A stretch of DNA of 64,000 nucleotides, from NCBI GenBank assembly GCA_038205115.1, contig JBBRCE010000008.1, positions 75,953 through 139,952 on the forward strand, in the 5' to 3' direction. Made by a program: the position numbers and the translations under genes. Positions 61,201 to 64,000 of the stretch are shown here, one piece after another (positions within the stretch are counted from its first letter, which is position 1; the number at the start of each line of letters is the position of its first letter). Source of the DNA: JBBRCE01 sp038205115. GTDB lineage: Bacteria > Planctomycetota > Planctomycetia > Pirellulales > JBBRCE01. The notes below the pieces were generated by a model. The model was not told where the DNA came from and made no database searches. It saw only the letters and a program-made list of their open reading frames with translations.

Positions 61201-64000
61201 CTCCAACCTGACATTTAGTGGTGCGGGCGTCATCAACGTTGGCACACTCGGTAACTACATCAATGCCGCGCCCGTTGACACCACCGGCGTACTCACGCTC
61301 GGTGGCGGAGCGGGCGCGATCACAATCAATCTGTCTACAGCGCCGGCTGCCGCCGGAACATACCACGTGCTGCATTTCGGCAGCGGGATCACGGATGCCA
61401 GCGGATTTACCCTAGGCACCGTGCCTTCGCTGGGAGTGCGCCAGAGCGGCGCTCTTGGTTTTGACGGCTCTGGCAATTTCGTGAATTACGTAATCACCGG
61501 CGGAAGTCCGATTTGGACCGGCGCACAGAGCAACGAGTGGAGCACCAACGTCATCGCCGGTTCGAAAAACTGGACTCTATCAGGCGGTGGAGGTCCGACG
61601 GATTTTCTGACCAATGACGATGCACTGTTCGATGACAGCGCATCGCTGTTTACCGTGGACATCAGTCATGGCAATGTCTTGCCGCACACGGTGATCTTCA
61701 ACAACACCGCGAATAATTACACGCTGCAAGGAACCAACGGAATCGCCGGGACGACGAGTTTGGCCACCACCGGCGCTGGTATCACAACAATCACCAACGC
61801 CAACACTTACTCAGGCGCCACCATTATCAGTGCCGGCACGTTGCAATTGGGCGACGGTACGGCCGGCCACGATGGTACCATCGCCGGTACCTCCGGTATC
61901 ATTAACAACAGTAATCTGACTTACAACCGCTTCGGTAATCTCTCATCCGCCGTCGTCATCAGCGGCACGGGCGTCGTTAACTTTACCGGTGCCGGATCGC
62001 AGACGTTCACCGCGGCAAACACTTACACCGGTGCAACGAACATCGCCCTGGGTTCCACGCTCGCCCTGGGCGATGGCACAAGCGGCCACGACGGCTCCAT
62101 TGCCGGTAGTTCCGGAATCAATAACAACGGCACGTTGATCTATAACCGGTTTGGCAATCTTACCTCGGCCGTACCTGTCAGCGGCACGGGCGTGGTGATC
62201 GTCAGCGGTAGCGGATCGCAGAATTTGTCCGGCACAAACACTTACAGCGGCGGCACGACGATTTCCGCTGGCGGTGCGCTCATTGCCTCGGTGGCCAGCG
62301 CACTGGGCACCGGCAATGTCATCAACAACAGCACGCTCAATCTGACAGGTGGCGCGCTGACCTATACGGGACTTTCCAACACCGCTGCTGGCGCATTGAG
62401 CGGCAATGGGGTGGTGAACGTCACAGTCGGCACGGGCACCGGCACCACCAACCTCAATGGCGACTACTCGCTCTTCACCGGCGTCTGGAATGTCGGCATT
62501 GGTGCGCAGGCCGGAGCGGGCAAAGTGCAGATGAACGGCGCCGATAGCGCCAGCACGACTGTCAATGTATTGACTCACGCAACCTACTCGAGCAGCGCTT
62601 CTGGTTTGACGCACAACGCAGCCATCGTGCTCAACGGTGGCGACACAGGCGAATCCCTGGGGCAACTCCGACTGGAAAACGGCGTCATTTGGGCCGGTCC
62701 CGTTACGATTGCCGGCGACATCACGGGCGCGGGCGACGGCACCATCGGCGCCAGCACTGGTATCGGGACCATCAGCGGCATCATCGGCGAAACCGGCGGC
62801 GCGCGTCCGCTCTCGAAGGCGGGCGCCGGCACCATCGTCCTGACAGGTGCCAATGTTTACTCAGGCACAACCACCATCACCCTCGGGACGCTGCAACTTG
62901 GCGATGGAACCTCGGGTAACGACGGTACCATCGCAAACAGCCCTAAAATCGTCGACAACGGCACACTGGCCTATAACCGCTTTGGATCGAACAGTTACGC
63001 GGGCACGATCAGTGGCACCGGTTCGATTACCAAAATGGGCGCTGGCACTCAAATTCTCACCGGGACGAGCAACAATACCGGTGCCGTCACGGTCACAGAA
63101 GGAACGCTCACGTACGATACCACCAGTGTTTTCAATCCTGGCATCAGCGGCAGTCTTGTGGTCAACGGCACCAACGCTGTCGCGAATATCGCCGGCACGT
63201 ACAACGCCGCGGGCAACGCAAACGCGTTCATCACCGTCCAGGGCGGCGGTGTGCTGAACTTCACGGGCGCCGCCAACCTGACCGGCAGCGCTGGGTTGCG
63301 AATCGGCGATACCGGTGCCGGCACATTGAACATGACGAGCGGCTCATTGACGCTCAACATTAACGCGGGTTCCAACCTCGTCATCGGTCGCAATGCGGGT
63401 GGCAGTGGCCTGCTCAATCTTACCGGCGGCATTCTAACCGTCACTGGAGCCGGCGGAATTTCGATTGGCAACACCGCGGGCAATAGCGGCATCTTGACGA
63501 TCGGCGGGAGCGGGCAGTTGGTCTACAGCGGCACCGGCCCGTTTGTCCTGGGGCCAGGCGACTCTACGATTAATTTGAACTCCGGCGGCACATTCACCGT
63601 TGGCAATACCCCAACCGCCTCTGGCACCAGCACCTTCAATTTCGATGGCGGAACCCTCAAGGCAGGCGCAAACATCTCACTGTCTGTCCTGGCCACGGCA
63701 AACGTCAAGGATGGGGGCGCGATCTTCAACAGTAACGGCAATAACGTGACCGTCGGTCAGCCACTACTCCATTTTGCTGGAGCTACAACCGATGCTCTAA
63801 CCAAAAGCGGCGTTGGCACCCTGATCCTCTCCGCCGCCAACACGTATTCCGGCACCACAAACATTCAAGCCGGCACCTTAGCACTCGGCGCAGCGGGGTC
63901 AATCGCCAACTCGTCCTTAATTGCGATTTCGCCAACGGCAACACTTGATGTTTCGGCCGTCAGCGGATTTGCGTTGACTCAAACGCTGGCCGCCAAGGGC
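58265..64000 (+). pseudogene. Giant PATR adhesin, 3' part (continues off the right edge)
   Basis: Frame +2 is open from 58217 to the window end without a stop; the sequence from 58265 (1912 codons to 64000) continues the adhesin. It consists of many PATR-type strand repeats with the motif N-T-Y-T/S-G-x-T-T...G-T-L, about eleven copies being visible (for example NTYTGGTTLNAG, NTYSGATIISAG, NTYTGATNIALG, NTYSGTTNIQAG). At least one larger unit of about 73 residues is duplicated at 61841 and 62060. Such regions form right-handed beta-helices and are usually exposed on the surface. No autotransporter beta-barrel or other C-terminal anchor is seen before the edge. The fragment lacks its own start because of the insertion. 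Confidence 0.9.
61841..62280 (+). repeat. Tandem 219-bp repeat unit inside the adhesin
   Basis: Two adjacent copies encode LGDGTxGHDGxIAGxSGI then YNRFGNL, followed by SAV, SGTGVV and an NTY strand; the start of one copy (61849) is 219 bp from the next (62068). A third, diverged copy (LGDGTSGNDGTIA, YNRFGS) starts near 62890. The pattern indicates recent internal duplication. Confidence 0.7.

Overview
The window is a gene-dense, GC-rich bacterial chromosome segment that looks planctomycete (probably a Pirellulales-type organism). Evidence is the combination of two CxPxR sulfatases, a PEP-CTERM protein, very large surface proteins carrying a planctomycete-type 'LExLEAR' N-terminal motif, a giant autotransporter-strand (PATR) repeat adhesin, zinc-ribbon/GYF membrane proteins, a PQQ-like beta-propeller membrane protein and a multiheme cytochrome with LVIVD repeats. 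This is inference from gene content. No rRNA, tRNA or CRISPR array was seen.

Layout. 1-3431 (minus): inositol-3-phosphate synthase, a hairpin-plus-U-tract terminator, serA, then the 5' part of holB running off the left edge. 3830-6025 (plus): an aspartate-type aminotransferase and an HNH protein. 6025-6387 holds a composite short inverted-repeat element. 6412-10793 (minus): a 1263-aa cadherin-like surface protein and a small membrane protein. 11206-14680 (plus): zinc-ribbon/GYF protein, purH, trpC. 14758-23831 (minus): LOG-family protein, sulfatase, decaheme cytochrome/LVIVD protein and the outer-membrane barrel-like protein encoded just upstream of it. 24224-26632 (plus): a secreted protein with two heme-degrading-type domains and a small secreted protein. 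26663-29349 (minus): M28 peptidase and pckA. 29641-30767 (plus): a two-gene DUF4160 / DUF2442-XRE toxin-antitoxin-like unit with its own sigma70-type promoter. 30887-39232 (minus): radical SAM protein, pyrK overlapping a pseudouridine synthase, a glycosyltransferase/epimerase pair, murA. 39474-47088 is mixed: TetR regulator, zinc-ribbon protein, SDR, small zinc-finger-like protein, flavin-dependent halogenase-like enzyme, a frameshifted HTH gene, rpsT, fused membrane/spermidine-synthase-like protein. 46890-56360: PQQ-like beta-propeller protein overlapping its convergent neighbour by 199 bp, RmlD-like reductase, small hypothetical gene with a strong terminator, secreted coiled-coil protein, PEP-CTERM protein, second sulfatase. 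56749-64000 (plus): a giant PATR adhesin gene running off the right edge.

The clearest non-gene discovery is a family of short terminal-inverted-repeat elements. A 100-bp copy (58164-58263) with 23-bp terminal repeats (21/23 matching) sits inside the adhesin gene, flanked by a 3-bp CAA duplication. Removing the element and one CAA restores the reading frame exactly. Related sequence, including both ends, recurs at 6025-6387 right at the stop codon of the HNH gene, and that copy contains a second, different inverted-repeat element.

Functionally, most of the window is housekeeping metabolism (serine, purine, tryptophan, pyrimidine, gluconeogenesis, peptidoglycan precursor, ribosome) interleaved with cell-envelope genes. 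The pairing of a secreted decaheme cytochrome with an outer-membrane barrel-like protein suggests electron transfer across or at the outer membrane; this is a hypothesis from context.
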